A stretch of 64,000 bases of DNA from GCA-2725625 sp964574215 (GTDB lineage: Bacteria > Pseudomonadota > Alphaproteobacteria > Rhodospirillales > UBA2165): assembly GCA_964574215.1 (NCBI GenBank), contig CAZNLR010000005.1, positions 1 through 64,000 of the forward strand. Direction: 5' to 3'. How positions within the stretch are numbered: position 1 is the first letter of the stretch; every line of letters starts with the position of its first letter. This document shows, one piece after another, positions 9,161 to 19,215 of the stretch. The translations under genes were made by a program, and so were the position numbers. The notes below the pieces were generated by a model. The model did no database searches, had not been told where the DNA came from, and was given only the letters and a program-made list of their open reading frames with translations.

Positions 9161-10297
9161 TCATGCTAACGTAGTGTCGCCGTCGTACGGCGTAATATAC
9201 CAATCATTTTCTGTTTTAAGCCCACTTCTTAGACTAACATCCGTAACTTTATAAAAAAGTGGCCAAGTTGGTAACTGCCTCGTGAAGGGCCGACTCTTTA
9301 AAGCAAATTCTCTAATATTTGGCGGCATGCCTATCCATTCCAAAACATGACACCCTTGCTGGCGACCGTAGTCGAAGGCGGCAATTAGGAGATCAACTAC
9401 TGTCGGGGCATCATCGTCTAGGACGAACAAATCAACGATCCGTAATCTCTTAAGACCTATTTCAGACGCATCCTCCCTTCTGACCGCCATATATCCCTTC
9501 AACTGCTTTTCTTGTTGAATCAGAATTTGAGTCGTCTGATTGTTTGGCGAGCCGCCAAAATGCCACCGAAGACATTGGGCGGAACGGCAAGCCAACAACT
9601 TTTCCTTCTCACCAATTTTTTTGCGCCACAATTCATCAAAATTTTCGTCGATTTTTTCAACATCTATCAGATCGACATTGTTAACCGATCCGGATGGTTG
9701 CCGCCAGCCGATGGATAGACCAGTGTTTATAATGGGCCCAGCCCCCATGGAAATTAACTTTGTTAATACCGGACTGGTATTCTTCCTTTTCAGAGCGGCA
9801 CGTGCAAATCCTGACCCGTCCAATATCCAGTAGAGAACTTGATCGTAGCCGGGCTGAGGAATTCTCGCCGACCCATGCCGTTCAAATATCCTGCCCGCAG
9901 CTGCATTTGCTGTAGTTGCCATTAAAATATCGGCGCCTTCCTGATTAAAATAGGCATTGGACAATCGAAGAATTTTCGCTCTATGGCGTTTATCAAGGCC
10001 CCATTGACTCGCATCAGCAACAATCACTGGGCGTTCACCGTAGTAATAAAGAAGGAGAAGATTACAAAAAAAGCCGACAATTTGTCCCTCTTTCTCGAGC
10101 ACCCAGCCAAGCGGTGGTTTAATGTCAGCCGCAGCGATAGCAGGATTTTCGACCCACAACCGTCGCCAGTGGGCCTCAATATCGGTAGAAGATTCCGGTA
10201 CGTCGAGGCCAAGATTAGCAAGCAATTTAATAGCCCTTGGACCGTCATCCATATTAGCTTCCCGAAGCAAATCCGATTTTGAAGAGACACTCACCAC
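9161..10297 (-). CDS. GNAT-like acyltransferase domain protein
   Basis: A 378-residue protein. The first half has a weak GNAT-type pattern: GWVLEKEGQIVGFFCNLLLLYYYGERP, then a helix and AAAGRIFERHGSARIP, as in acetyltransferase substrate-binding regions. The second half may hold a second, degenerate GNAT fold, as in tandem GNAT or FemAB-like proteins (MAVRREDASEIGLKRLRIVDLFV). It likely transfers an acyl group in the polysaccharide pathway. It starts at GTG 4 nt after the deacetylase stop, so both belong to one transcript. The assignment is tentative. Confidence 0.5.
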   Translation of the reverse strand: MVSVSSKSDLLREANMDDGPRAIKLLANLGLDVPESSTDIEAHWRRLWVENPAIAAADIKPPLGWVLEKEGQIVGFFCNLLLLYYYGERPVIVADASQWGLDKRHRAKILRLSNAYFNQEGADILMATTANAAAGRIFERHGSARIPQPGYDQVLYWILDGSGFARAALKRKNTSPVLTKLISMGAGPIINTGLSIGWRQPSGSVNNVDLIDVEKIDENFDELWRKKIGEKEKLLACRSAQCLRWHFGGSPNNQTTQILIQQEKQLKGYMAVRREDASEIGLKRLRIVDLFVLDDDAPTVVDLLIAAFDYGRQQGCHVLEWIGMPPNIREFALKSRPFTRQLPTWPLFYKVTDVSLRSGLKTENDWYITPYDGDTTLA

Positions 10298-10301
10298 GGG
10301 A

Positions 10302-11132
10302 TCAGTTCATACTCAAAAAATAGCGCAGTTGCGAATTGCCCCAATTGGCCAATACATGATCGCGTTTAATCATAAAAGATGATCCACCTTTTCGATTAGC
10401 GCCGCGTTGGGTCGTCAACATGGAACGGTAGCCGGCGTGACGGGCCAGTTTAGGATCGCGATCAGGATTGAAATCCTTTACGGGAATGCCGAAGGGGCAA
10501 CAAAAATGCTCACAAGGCCGGTTTAGATTTTTTTCGATAGCCGCTTTCGAAATTGTCAGTTCATCCATGACCCTGCCCTCATCATGGTCTGATAGCCTGG
10601 CGTGATGAACCGTGTGAGACCCGATCACCATACCTGCCTCCGCCATTTGACGGCAGTCCTGCCAATTAAGAAACTCCATTAGCGTTTGGCCATGATCGTA
10701 AAATCCAAGCAGGCGATCGCAGTCCTTTTCAACATCGATACCGATCAAGTCCGTCACCAAAAAAAAAGCCGCTGGAGCTTTTTCATCAAGAAGAATTGGA
10801 ACGGCATTTATTGCATTATTTTTGAAGCCGTCATCGAACGTGATACAGAAGTAGGCACCATCAATCTCATCACCGGAGGCCAACATGACAACCGCATCGT
10901 CAAGCGAAATAAATTCGCCAAATCTGCGCAGGTATTTTAGTTGACGCTCAAATCCGCGGCGTTCGTCGTTAAAGACGTGATGATAGTAGGGAAATCGAAT
11001 CCAACCGGTACTCCGACCGATAGAACGCCCAATTGATAGCGATAAAACAGTAAGGTCTCGGGCTGCCGAGCGTAACCGGACGCCAGCTGAAGTATGGCCG
11101 ATGAACTCGCTATAGTTTTCTACTGGCCTCAT
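10302..11132 (-). CDS. Polysaccharide deacetylase family protein (CE4)
   Basis: NodB-homology deacetylase of 276 residues. The metal-binding motifs are visible: TFDDGFKNN, which supplies the catalytic and metal Asp, and SHTVHHARLS, which supplies the two His ligands. Family members remove N- or O-acetyl groups from amino-sugar polymers. No clear signal peptide is seen, so it may act in the cytoplasm or on a lipid-linked intermediate. It overlaps the heparinase-like gene by 4 nt (ATGA) and is followed closely by the GNAT-like gene, an arrangement often seen in exopolysaccharide loci. Confidence 0.85.
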   Translation of the reverse strand: MRPVENYSEFIGHTSAGVRLRSAARDLTVLSLSIGRSIGRSTGWIRFPYYHHVFNDERRGFERQLKYLRRFGEFISLDDAVVMLASGDEIDGAYFCITFDDGFKNNAINAVPILLDEKAPAAFFLVTDLIGIDVEKDCDRLLGFYDHGQTLMEFLNWQDCRQMAEAGMVIGSHTVHHARLSDHDEGRVMDELTISKAAIEKNLNRPCEHFCCPFGIPVKDFNPDRDPKLARHAGYRSMLTTQRGANRKGGSSFMIKRDHVLANWGNSQLRYFLSMN

Positions 11133-12790
11133 GCGTCAATTTTATCCAAGGTGAAATAGCCTTGCCACGGGAGATCATATCGGCGTTCAAGGCGAATAAA
11201 CGTTGCCGGTTGGCCTTCACCATAGGCCGTCCATCTGACACCGTTTTCGAGTTCTAATTCACCACCGTCAATTCGCAGCCAGAAAGATAGGCCGTCGCCG
11301 TTCAAAATCAAACCGTCGCTCGCTTTCTCAATTGCAAGGGTCGTGCACAAAGTTCGTGTAATGGAATGATTTCCTGAGCCGTCAATCCTGTCCAACACTG
11401 ACATGGTGTTCCCTTTAAACGACCAAATTCGTCTATAGGAGCCCAAGGATTTTAGCCTAGAGAATCCATTGTGAGTCAAACTCACCCCATTCTTTGTGAG
11501 TTTTAAATCGGGTGGTGGCCCTGCAGTTCGTAATCTGAAAGCATCATCGTAATAGGGTTTATTGGAAGGATAGGGATCGACACCGTCAACCATCACTGAA
11601 TTATGTACGGCGGCAGATCGATAATAGGCAGCGTCGCCTTCTTCGCCATAAGATCCCCTGCCCGGGTCGATGAAAATCGGCGTGTTGTTGTAGTGGACTT
11701 CAAAGGATCCGCAATCCTGGTGGCCGTGACCCGGCATGTGAGACCATCCACCCGGGGAAACATGCCACAAACCCGACCATGGGTTACTGTCATAACGTAG
11801 CCAGCCTTCGTTGATCAGAGCGGAAGGATCATAAAGCTTGGCACCAATATCATGATCAAATTCCCTTTCCAGCTTTGCTGGTGGGAGATCTGGCGAGATA
11901 TCGCCAATCAGCGGCATACCGCCCGGGAGTTTTAAATAGGACAGTGGAGAATAAATGTGTTTTACGATATCTGATAGTTCAGCAAATGCCGGGTGCTCAT
12001 ACTCTTCAGCCTTTATCATAGCGATCCGATAATTGTGCGCTAATAGAAGATGGTAGTGGCTGGACCCTTCCCGCAATATACCGGATGGCCCAAAAATACG
12101 CTTTGCCTCTGCAATTAAAATTGTGGCGCCGAGATTAGCGCAGTCGGGTAAACCAAGCATCAGTCCCAATATAAACAAGCCCCGCCCGTTATTCGCCAAA
12201 TGATTGGACGTATGATGGTCGCCGAAATATTCTAAATTATTGGCAATCGCCGGACCGTGAGCGGCTAGCACATGTAATGTCTCTTCCACTGGCGCCGGTA
12301 AGCCATGGCGAGTGGCAAACCATAAAATATTTATGGCCCGTTCCGCTGCAGTGTATGGATGCCAGGACCAGCTTTTATCCACCGTCTGATAAGCGTTCAT
12401 CCAGGCCGACCAGATCGCCCCAACCCACGCAGGCTCTAACTTATCTCCCAGCAAAGGCAGCCAAGCGAATCGATGTAGAGACAACAATGTTTCGGTGTCC
12501 TCAAAAGAACGCTGGAAAAGTTTCGAATGTTGCCCAGGCTGGAGCGTTATGGACTGACCCGCCAAAGGAAGCTCGAGGGGATTCTTGGGAGCGCCTGGAG
12601 CGAGTTCTCCCAGGTTGGAATTGGGATTTGTGGTCCCGATTGGGAAACGTTGCTCCGCATAGGCCGGTCGGTTGGCTTGGAAAGAGGGTTTAGCCGGGTA
12701 TTTGCCCAGCAACCTACCTATCAACCATTTCCTGAGTACCGGTTCCTGAGCGATCAAGCGAGACTTGCGCAATAATGTGTTGAACATCAA
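11129..12790 (-). CDS. Heparinase II/III family protein
   Basis: Alginate/heparin-lyase-type protein of 553 residues. An alpha-helical toroid N-terminal half contains FGDHHTSNHLANNGRGLF. It is followed by the C-terminal beta domain with the family hallmark GHGHQDCGSFEVHYNNTP and DPGRGSY. Such lyases cleave uronic-acid-containing polysaccharides by beta-elimination. In biosynthetic loci they trim, edit or degrade the polymer. No obvious signal peptide was found at the N-terminus. It is coupled to the deacetylase gene by a 4-nt overlap. Its presence suggests that the polymer or a precursor contains a uronic acid, which is an inference. Confidence 0.85.
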   Translation of the reverse strand: MMFNTLLRKSRLIAQEPVLRKWLIGRLLGKYPAKPSFQANRPAYAEQRFPIGTTNPNSNLGELAPGAPKNPLELPLAGQSITLQPGQHSKLFQRSFEDTETLLSLHRFAWLPLLGDKLEPAWVGAIWSAWMNAYQTVDKSWSWHPYTAAERAINILWFATRHGLPAPVEETLHVLAAHGPAIANNLEYFGDHHTSNHLANNGRGLFILGLMLGLPDCANLGATILIAEAKRIFGPSGILREGSSHYHLLLAHNYRIAMIKAEEYEHPAFAELSDIVKHIYSPLSYLKLPGGMPLIGDISPDLPPAKLEREFDHDIGAKLYDPSALINEGWLRYDSNPWSGLWHVSPGGWSHMPGHGHQDCGSFEVHYNNTPIFIDPGRGSYGEEGDAAYYRSAAVHNSVMVDGVDPYPSNKPYYDDAFRLRTAGPPPDLKLTKNGVSLTHNGFSRLKSLGSYRRIWSFKGNTMSVLDRIDGSGNHSITRTLCTTLAIEKASDGLILNGDGLSFWLRIDGGELELENGVRWTAYGEGQPATFIRLERRYDLPWQGYFTLDKIDA

Positions 12791-12812
12791 GATGACGTTA
12801 ATCCCGCGTTAT

Positions 12813-14111
12813 TTATTCCACCGCGTCGATGTCGTCGCCGTTTCGTGCCGCCACCATAAAACCAGCAGACAGCCAAAGCGCTGACTGCCACCAACTTTGC
12901 CAAGGGCCGAAGCTGAGGGAGAAGACAATAATGGCGCTGGTATAAAGTCCAAAACAAGAAGCCGTCCAAATCCGCTGTCGGAATCCGATTCGGATCATTT
13001 TGATTAAAGACAATAATATAGCGCCTAAGGCTATAGCTCCGATCAAACCCAATTCCAGCCAAATTTGCAAAATTCCGTTATGGGCATGCAGGGGAATTGG
13101 TTCGAAAATATTGTACCATTTTTTGTCTGGATCATCGGCGAAATATTCCCGCCGCACGGCGTCTTTGCGGCTATAAAGAGAACGGGTGGCGTTCATTCCG
13201 ATACCTAACCAAGGTCGCTCCTTGAAGCGTTCCGACGCTGTATTCCAAATTGTCAAACGATGAAGCGCTGAAGGTGGCAGGTAACTCAATCGTAGCGTCT
13301 CAGTGTTAGGATTTGGCAAAATACCGGGAAAAAACGGCATTGCGGCAATAGCGATAACGATACCGGCGGTAGAAAGAATGGCCGTAATCCGACTGGACAA
13401 CAATGCCCCAATGGCCATGATTAATCCCAATCCTATAGCCAGGATAGGGGTGTAGGATCGCCCAATTGCGATTGCAATACACAATCCCAGCAGAGCTAAA
13501 ATTAATGCCAACAAGCCGAACCGCCGTTCAACCACCGCCGCCAATGGCCAGATATAAAAGGCGTAGATCGTAACGCCTGGGCTGAGCGCGGGAGAGAAAG
13601 GTTTATCTTCGAGATAGTATATTTTATCTGGCTGAAATTCGGTCATAAACGTTTCCACCAGACTTTGTTTAATAAATCCATCAGTCGAATATTCGAATAG
13701 AATTAAAGCGAGGCCGATAGCGCCGCCAACAATGGATGATTTCTCAACAAATGCTCGTTCCTCAATGGTCAAATTACTCGCCGCTATGGTGATGGCTAAC
13801 CCTCCCAAACAGGTCAGAGCAAGAATCATTGCAGAATATAGTGTTTCGCCCGGCGTAAGCGACCAAATCGAACTGATTGCAGCCAATACGACAAAAGCGC
13901 TGATTGCCGCGAATGCGGGCTGACGCAAATTCAGTATTGCTCGATAACGTTCAAATGAGAGTGAGATAACCAACAAAGCCGTAATAACGAATAATGGGGC
14001 GATCCCTTTCGGCGCCATCAAAGCTATTGGCAGTATTAAAACCATGGCGATGCCGATTATCCGACCGGCAGTGATAGGTCCTAAGTGACGAGTCGAACTT
14101 GATAGTGTCAT
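12813..14111 (-). CDS. O-antigen ligase / Wzy family membrane protein
   Basis: Integral membrane protein of 432 residues with about ten hydrophobic helices. The large periplasmic loop carries the family signature: RLTIWNTASERFKERPWLG and later PIPLHAHNGILQIWLELG, with the key His of the ligase/polymerase superfamily. Proteins of this type either polymerise repeat units (Wzy) or ligate glycan to an acceptor lipid or protein (WaaL, PglL). The two functions cannot be told apart here. It lies between a GT2 gene and the lyase gene. Confidence 0.85.
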   Translation of the reverse strand: MTLSSSTRHLGPITAGRIIGIAMVLILPIALMAPKGIAPLFVITALLVISLSFERYRAILNLRQPAFAAISAFVVLAAISSIWSLTPGETLYSAMILALTCLGGLAITIAASNLTIEERAFVEKSSIVGGAIGLALILFEYSTDGFIKQSLVETFMTEFQPDKIYYLEDKPFSPALSPGVTIYAFYIWPLAAVVERRFGLLALILALLGLCIAIAIGRSYTPILAIGLGLIMAIGALLSSRITAILSTAGIVIAIAAMPFFPGILPNPNTETLRLSYLPPSALHRLTIWNTASERFKERPWLGIGMNATRSLYSRKDAVRREYFADDPDKKWYNIFEPIPLHAHNGILQIWLELGLIGAIALGAILLSLIKMIRIGFRQRIWTASCFGLYTSAIIVFSLSFGPWQSWWQSALWLSAGFMVAARNGDDIDAVE

Positions 14112-14170
14112 TTAAATATTTGAATTTTTTGAATAGATAGGTTTCGATTTAGTGTATGACGAAAGTCAGG

Positions 14171-14866
14171 TTAACCAATCAACCGTTTTTTGAAAATCAT
14201 CCATAAGATACTAAATATGTGATGGCCTCGAATTTTTTTACCTTCCGAGTGCGTACGGCCGTGGTAACTGATAGGTACCTCGTACATGTTACCGGCCTTT
14301 TGGGTGGCTAAGGATAGGATTTCGGCATGCTGTTCCCAGCCATTGCTTTTAATTTGGTTCAGGTCAACCAGGTGGCGTCCGAACATCAGATAGCAGGAAT
14401 AGATATCGGTAAAGGTCGTATTGTTTAAAACGTTGAACGTTAGGGTGATAATTCTATTGCCGACCTTGTTCCAAAAATAAGAAACGCGTGTGTATTCCGG
14501 CGCCACCATGCGAGAGCCCATGACCAAATCAGCCTTGAAGCGACTTACCGGTAATAATAGTTTGGCGTAGTCGGCCGGATCGTATTCGAGATCGGCATCT
14601 TGAAAAAGGATATAGTCTCCGGTTGCTTCTCTAAGCCCTGCTTTTACGGCGGCGCCTTTACCACCGTTTACTTCCTGTTTGATCAGTTTGGCATAGAGCT
14701 CGGGTCTGCTTTCGACGACCTTGGTCGTATTGTCCTTTGATCCATCATCAATAACGATCACTTCGATGATAAAACCATCAATAGATTGGCGGGCAATTTG
14801 CTCCAAAACTTCGACGATGGTGTCCTGCTCATTATAGGCTGGAATCAAAATCGAAATTTTCGTCAC
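14171..14866 (-). CDS. Glycosyltransferase family 2, dolichol-phosphate-mannose-synthase-like
   Basis: Short GT2 protein (231 residues) beginning ISILIPAYNEQDTIVEVLEQIA with VIDDGSKDNTT, FQDADLEYDP (the DxD region) and VMGSRM, matching the DPM1/GtrB-like group that transfers a sugar to a polyprenyl phosphate. No C-terminal membrane helices are evident, unlike GtrB. A polyprenyl-phosphate sugar made by it could be used by the GT39-like membrane protein encoded upstream at 17326-19215. That coupling is an inference from known GT39 biochemistry. The start codon is GTG. Confidence 0.85.
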   Translation of the reverse strand: MTKISILIPAYNEQDTIVEVLEQIARQSIDGFIIEVIVIDDGSKDNTTKVVESRPELYAKLIKQEVNGGKGAAVKAGLREATGDYILFQDADLEYDPADYAKLLLPVSRFKADLVMGSRMVAPEYTRVSYFWNKVGNRIITLTFNVLNNTTFTDIYSCYLMFGRHLVDLNQIKSNGWEQHAEILSLATQKAGNMYEVPISYHGRTHSEGKKIRGHHIFSILWMIFKKRLIG

Positions 14867-14946
14867 GTTACAATCTTTACTAAATAATTTAAGATGGTGG
14901 GTTTATCGTCTTAGAGAACGTTGCCAATTTATAACTTTTGACTGAA

Positions 14947-15687
14947 CTATCTACAAGTATCGCCGTAAACGGAAGGGCGTTCAGCAACAAGAATAATATT
15001 TTTGCCGAAAGGCGGTGGCAGCCACTTTTCAAGGTAGCGGGTTGCCGGTATTGCATACTTATCATAAATTCTGGAAACGGCCGGATTGAAAGTTGTTCTT
15101 TTACCCACCGTATTGATTAACCACCACGGTAGAACACCGGCCATATCAAAATAGCTGTGACGGAGGAGATTAAATCCGCAGTCTTGAACAAGTCGTTTCA
15201 GGGGCGTCAGGTGATAGCGTCGATAGTGACCGTGTTGGCGGTCGAGTTCGCTATAAAGAATTTTGATTGCAGGAACAAACAATAACAGACAGCCGCCGGG
15301 TTTAAGTATTCTGTTCAGCTCCTTGAGCGCCGCGCTGTCATCTTCGATATGCTCCAAGACATTTACCATCACAATGGTATCGCAACTTTCATCAGTCATC
15401 TGAGGCAGACGCTGCTCCAGCGTTTCGGAAATGATCGCCACTTTGGGATTGTCAGTGAGTCCCCGCTGCGAAAGTTCGGGCAAATTGACCGACGGTTCCA
15501 CCAAATCCAGGTGATCGACTTCGTCCACGATTCTCCGAGCGATTGTACCGACGCCCGCCCCGATTTCCATGGTATGCCCTTTCAACCATGGCCGGAAAGT
15601 ATCGACAATCCAGTCGTAGTAATTTGGCAACTTTGCCAGGACCTCTAGATCCCGGCCTTCGTATTCAGCAGCCGTCGAATTGGACAT
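14947..15687 (-). CDS. Class I SAM-dependent methyltransferase
   Basis: A 246-residue methyltransferase. Motif I is TMEIGAGVGTIARRI, the acidic ribose-binding residue follows in LDLVEPSV, and VNVLEHIEDDSAALKELNRILKPGG is the typical later motif. A C-terminal region with SYFDMAGVLPWWL suggests an acceptor-binding lobe. It likely methylates a sugar or a lipid-linked intermediate. It has an ATG start and stands between a GT2 and a B12 radical SAM gene. Substrate unknown. Confidence 0.8.
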   Translation of the reverse strand: MSNSTAAEYEGRDLEVLAKLPNYYDWIVDTFRPWLKGHTMEIGAGVGTIARRIVDEVDHLDLVEPSVNLPELSQRGLTDNPKVAIISETLEQRLPQMTDESCDTIVMVNVLEHIEDDSAALKELNRILKPGGCLLLFVPAIKILYSELDRQHGHYRRYHLTPLKRLVQDCGFNLLRHSYFDMAGVLPWWLINTVGKRTTFNPAVSRIYDKYAIPATRYLEKWLPPPFGKNIILVAERPSVYGDTCR

Positions 15688-15781
15688 GATTCAGTAACTC
15701 AACAATTTGAAGATAAAACGCTGATAAGATATTCCAATAAATCTCACGGAGAATAGTGTCAAAATTGAAGTATCAAAGCTG

Positions 15782-17227
15782 CTAGCTTTTCCATAACATA
15801 CGGAAAAACAGTCCAATGAAATAAGGCAATTCTCGACGATAGGATTTAATACGGGTTAGTTTAATTTTAATGCAGTAGCCATACCATGCATACCAGATAA
15901 ATCGATAAAGAGGGGTGAGCGGAAAGCCGGCGAGAATCTCGGTATATGGACGTAGCCAGGGAAAGCGTACAACAATACCAAATAATTTATGGATATTCTC
16001 GATCTTACGCCTTTTAGATTCAGACCCAAATTCAAGCATTGACGACCGTTTATTTGTTTCCATATAAACGGGCTCACCTTTTAAGTGACCACTTTTTCGT
16101 GCCAAACTTTCTACCGGTGATCCTGGGTAGGGGTATAGAATTGACGACCATCCTAAACTCGGTCTTAACTCTATGTTTAAATCCAATGTTTTAAGATCGG
16201 TTGCAATGGGATCATGCACTGGAAGCCCAATAAGATTCTGGGCAATTAGGCCAACGCCATGAGCCTCCAAGACGCGTGCGGCGCCGACTATTTCCCTGTT
16301 GGTTAAACCTCGGGCCAGCACCGTATTGGCAATTTCCTCATCGCCACATTCTACCCCCATCCAGACCCATGTCAGCCCACAGTCTTTTAACATTGCAATG
16401 GTATCATTTTTTACATTGTTGGCTCGCACTGTGCATGACCATGGCAGATCGATTCGTTCTTTATAAATCCTGGCGAACTCGACCAGCCATTCTCGGGGCT
16501 TTAGAATAAATAAATCATCCAGGAAGGAAACATGATCGAGTTGGTATCTTTCCCGCACCCATTCTATTTCCTCAATGACCTGGAGAGGCGTGCGGCATCG
16601 AACGACTTTTCCCTGGTCCTTGTAATTCTCGTTATATTTTACATTGAAACAGTATGAACATTTGTAGGGACAGCCTCGAGCTGCCATGAAATACTTTGTT
16701 CCCATCTTTGCCATATCGGCATCAAGATCATAAAGGATTTTTCGGTCCGGAAATTCCAGTTCAGATAGCTCTGGCACGAGTTTGTTTAACGGATTTCGAT
16801 AAATCTCTCCCTCGTATTTGACGAAAAAAGTAGGGGTATTCCAGTAATCCTTACCGTTTTCCATACGCTCGCAAAACTCAGGAAATACGATGTCCCCTTC
16901 GCCAATGCAAATGGCGTCAACACCCTCTTCTTCGATAAAATCATGACAGAAGGTCGCGTGCGGTCCGCCGAAAACTGTATAGTAATCGTATCGCTTTCTA
17001 AGTTCGTTGTTCAGATCGACAAGCGTTAAATGCTCACCCGTCATCGCGCTATAGCCGAGCAAAGCAGGTTTGAATTCGCGCATGATTTCATGCAGTGCAT
17101 CTGGTTTGTTTACCGAGGCAATCCATAACTTCACTTCGTGGCCAGCTTTTTTCAAAGCTGAACTAATTTGGATTACCGCCATGCGTTCAACCGCGACGGA
17201 ATCTTTAAATATCAACAATACACGCAA
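15782..17227 (-). CDS. B12-binding-domain radical SAM protein
   Basis: 481 residues. The N-terminal domain (about 1-140) resembles a cobalamin-binding Rossmann domain with GYSAMTGEHLT and VFGGPHATF. The radical SAM core has the cluster motif CPYKCSYC near residue 186, followed by FLDDLF and a GVECGDEEI strand. The C-terminus is basic and aromatic. Family members catalyse C- or P-methylation and other radical steps on unactivated carbons. The TTG start is supported by GAGGA 8 nt upstream. In this setting it may methylate a sugar or a lipid carrier. Substrate unknown. Confidence 0.82.
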   Translation of the reverse strand: MRVLLIFKDSVAVERMAVIQISSALKKAGHEVKLWIASVNKPDALHEIMREFKPALLGYSAMTGEHLTLVDLNNELRKRYDYYTVFGGPHATFCHDFIEEEGVDAICIGEGDIVFPEFCERMENGKDYWNTPTFFVKYEGEIYRNPLNKLVPELSELEFPDRKILYDLDADMAKMGTKYFMAARGCPYKCSYCFNVKYNENYKDQGKVVRCRTPLQVIEEIEWVRERYQLDHVSFLDDLFILKPREWLVEFARIYKERIDLPWSCTVRANNVKNDTIAMLKDCGLTWVWMGVECGDEEIANTVLARGLTNREIVGAARVLEAHGVGLIAQNLIGLPVHDPIATDLKTLDLNIELRPSLGWSSILYPYPGSPVESLARKSGHLKGEPVYMETNKRSSMLEFGSESKRRKIENIHKLFGIVVRFPWLRPYTEILAGFPLTPLYRFIWYAWYGYCIKIKLTRIKSYRRELPYFIGLFFRMLWKS

Positions 17228-17325
17228 TATAGTCGTCCTCGGTAAATCTTATTGTTATTTATAATCAATATTAAAATTTTTTTAAAGCCATGAAATTATT
17301 AGTAATAGATTATGAAATTATCTCT

Positions 17326-19215
17326 TTAATTACATCTATCTGATGTAATCTGGTAAAGCCCGATCTTGCTGCTTGGTGCTTTCAAGCTGGATAAGGTTCG
17401 TGACCTAATTGTATTAGCTGAAAATATTTTCATTGGCTTAAGACATTTCATGGCTATCAGACCAGCGCTATATTTCCATACCCCCGTTAAGGGGCCTTTA
17501 TCAACAACCGATAATAAAAGATGGGTGATTTTTTGATTTCGTAATTGTCCCAGGAACGTCATCGGGTCAGACGAGTTTGGCAATAAATTGACCTGCGCTT
17601 GAAGATTGGGATGGGCATAATAGTAAGGCACATTCATGTAATACAGATAGTGCCGGTCTTGAAGGAAAATTTTAGCGTCTTTCGGCAGGTTATCGTTAAT
17701 CCAGGGAACCGGCTCGAATTTAGAAATAGTTCGCAGCAGAAACGCCTGACGTGTTTCTTGAGAAAACACAAACTTGGCTGACTTCAAGGTATACAACGCA
17801 TGACCGCCAATTTGAATGAGCAGAACGAGCGATATGGCGGTGACCAGTGGCTTGACCGAAAGGGTCGACTTTGCGAAGTGATAGGCAGCGACGGCAACCG
17901 GAGTTAACAAAAGCGGGTAGATAGGCAAGAGAAAGCGTACCCGTTGGGGTAGGCCTCCAAAAAACCAGATAGCGTAAAATCCGACCGCTATCAGGATATA
18001 GACAAAAAGAGGGTTTCCCAAAACGCGATCACGAAACTTCCAGAACCCGCCAATACTAAATGCCAGAAAGACTAAAATAATTGGACCGAGGCCCGTTCTG
18101 CCGGATTCAAAAGCGAGTTCGCCGTTTAAAGTCGCTTTAAAAGGGAATGCCAGGAGCCAAAATAAACTGGTTGGAACGCTTTGATAATCGGGTAAAAAGG
18201 CGCTTCTTAATTGGGATTGATGTTCACTGGACCAAATTGTCGTTTCCGAATCTCCGAGCCATTCGAAAAGCATTGGGAACAAGGGATCGCCGATATGGCC
18301 AGCGTTCCAGGCGTACCACTGAAATCCGGCGAATAAAACGCCCATCCCGAATACGAAGCCATCGGCGATTCGCCTTCTTCGCCACAACACATAAAGTCCG
18401 CTTACGGCAACAAATATGAATCCCAAATATTTGCTGCCGACAAAAAATCCGGCTAACAATCCAGCCAGTAAGATATAGGATATGTCTTTAGAACACGGTA
18501 CTCGTGCTAGCGCTAGAATCGAAGCGATTACGAAAATTATAATTCGGGATTCAACCTGTCCGGATCCGGCGCCATAAACGATCGCCGGCGTCGTTGCAAA
18601 TACCAGCGCCAGTACCAGTGACCAATTTTCGTTAAGATGTCGGCGCGCCAGCACATAGACGGCAAAAACCGCCATCCAGCCGCTTAGATAAACCCACAGC
18701 ATCAATGCCGTTTCTTCACCAAGTCCGAACGCCGGGACATAAGTCATTTGAACCAACAATGCCGTCGCACCATCAAGCGCGCGTGGGACGAACTCAATTT
18801 TCCCGGCTTCTAAGAAATGTTTCGGTAACGTAAAGTGATAAGCCAAAGTGTCGGTGTCCCCTGGCGGAGTGACGGCTTCAAGTAAATCCAACAATGCCAC
18901 AATAACTAAAAGAGCCAAAAGTAATGCAGTTAGACCTCCTGCGGACCGCACAGAAGAAAATGATAAATCCGGGCGCAATACAGCTGCGGCCGCAACGCCC
19001 GATCCCAGTAAAACACTCAGCGTTAAAAAGTTTAGGTACCCACCGATTCCAACGAAGAAAACGACCCAGCCGATTGTTCCCATGCCAAGGGCAAAAGCAT
19101 ATAAAATGCGTTCTCGCTCAGGTGCGGCCGCACCCACTCTCAAAATCCTCAAGCCAACCGCGCCGAAACCATAGCAGGCGATCATTTGAAAAATGGCGAC
19201 GACGATAGCAGTCAT
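17326..19215 (-). CDS. GT39-like multi-pass glycosyltransferase (ArnT/PMT fold)
   Basis: Integral membrane protein of about 629 residues with many hydrophobic helices and the PMT-type loop near GDTDTLAYHFTLPKHFLEAG, where acidic residues sit in the first periplasmic loop. Family members move a sugar from a polyprenyl phosphate to an acceptor in the periplasm. I choose the ATG at 19213-19215, because the longer frame upstream covers a separate small gene and has no membrane-protein-like start. This ATG overlaps the stop of the 41-aa microprotein (ATGA). A GT2 of the DPM type downstream may supply its donor. Confidence 0.75.
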   Translation of the reverse strand: MTAIVVAIFQMIACYGFGAVGLRILRVGAAAPERERILYAFALGMGTIGWVVFFVGIGGYLNFLTLSVLLGSGVAAAAVLRPDLSFSSVRSAGGLTALLLALLVIVALLDLLEAVTPPGDTDTLAYHFTLPKHFLEAGKIEFVPRALDGATALLVQMTYVPAFGLGEETALMLWVYLSGWMAVFAVYVLARRHLNENWSLVLALVFATTPAIVYGAGSGQVESRIIIFVIASILALARVPCSKDISYILLAGLLAGFFVGSKYLGFIFVAVSGLYVLWRRRRIADGFVFGMGVLFAGFQWYAWNAGHIGDPLFPMLFEWLGDSETTIWSSEHQSQLRSAFLPDYQSVPTSLFWLLAFPFKATLNGELAFESGRTGLGPIILVFLAFSIGGFWKFRDRVLGNPLFVYILIAVGFYAIWFFGGLPQRVRFLLPIYPLLLTPVAVAAYHFAKSTLSVKPLVTAISLVLLIQIGGHALYTLKSAKFVFSQETRQAFLLRTISKFEPVPWINDNLPKDAKIFLQDRHYLYYMNVPYYYAHPNLQAQVNLLPNSSDPMTFLGQLRNQKITHLLLSVVDKGPLTGVWKYSAGLIAMKCLKPMKIFSANTIRSRTLSSLKAPSSKIGLYQITSDRCN

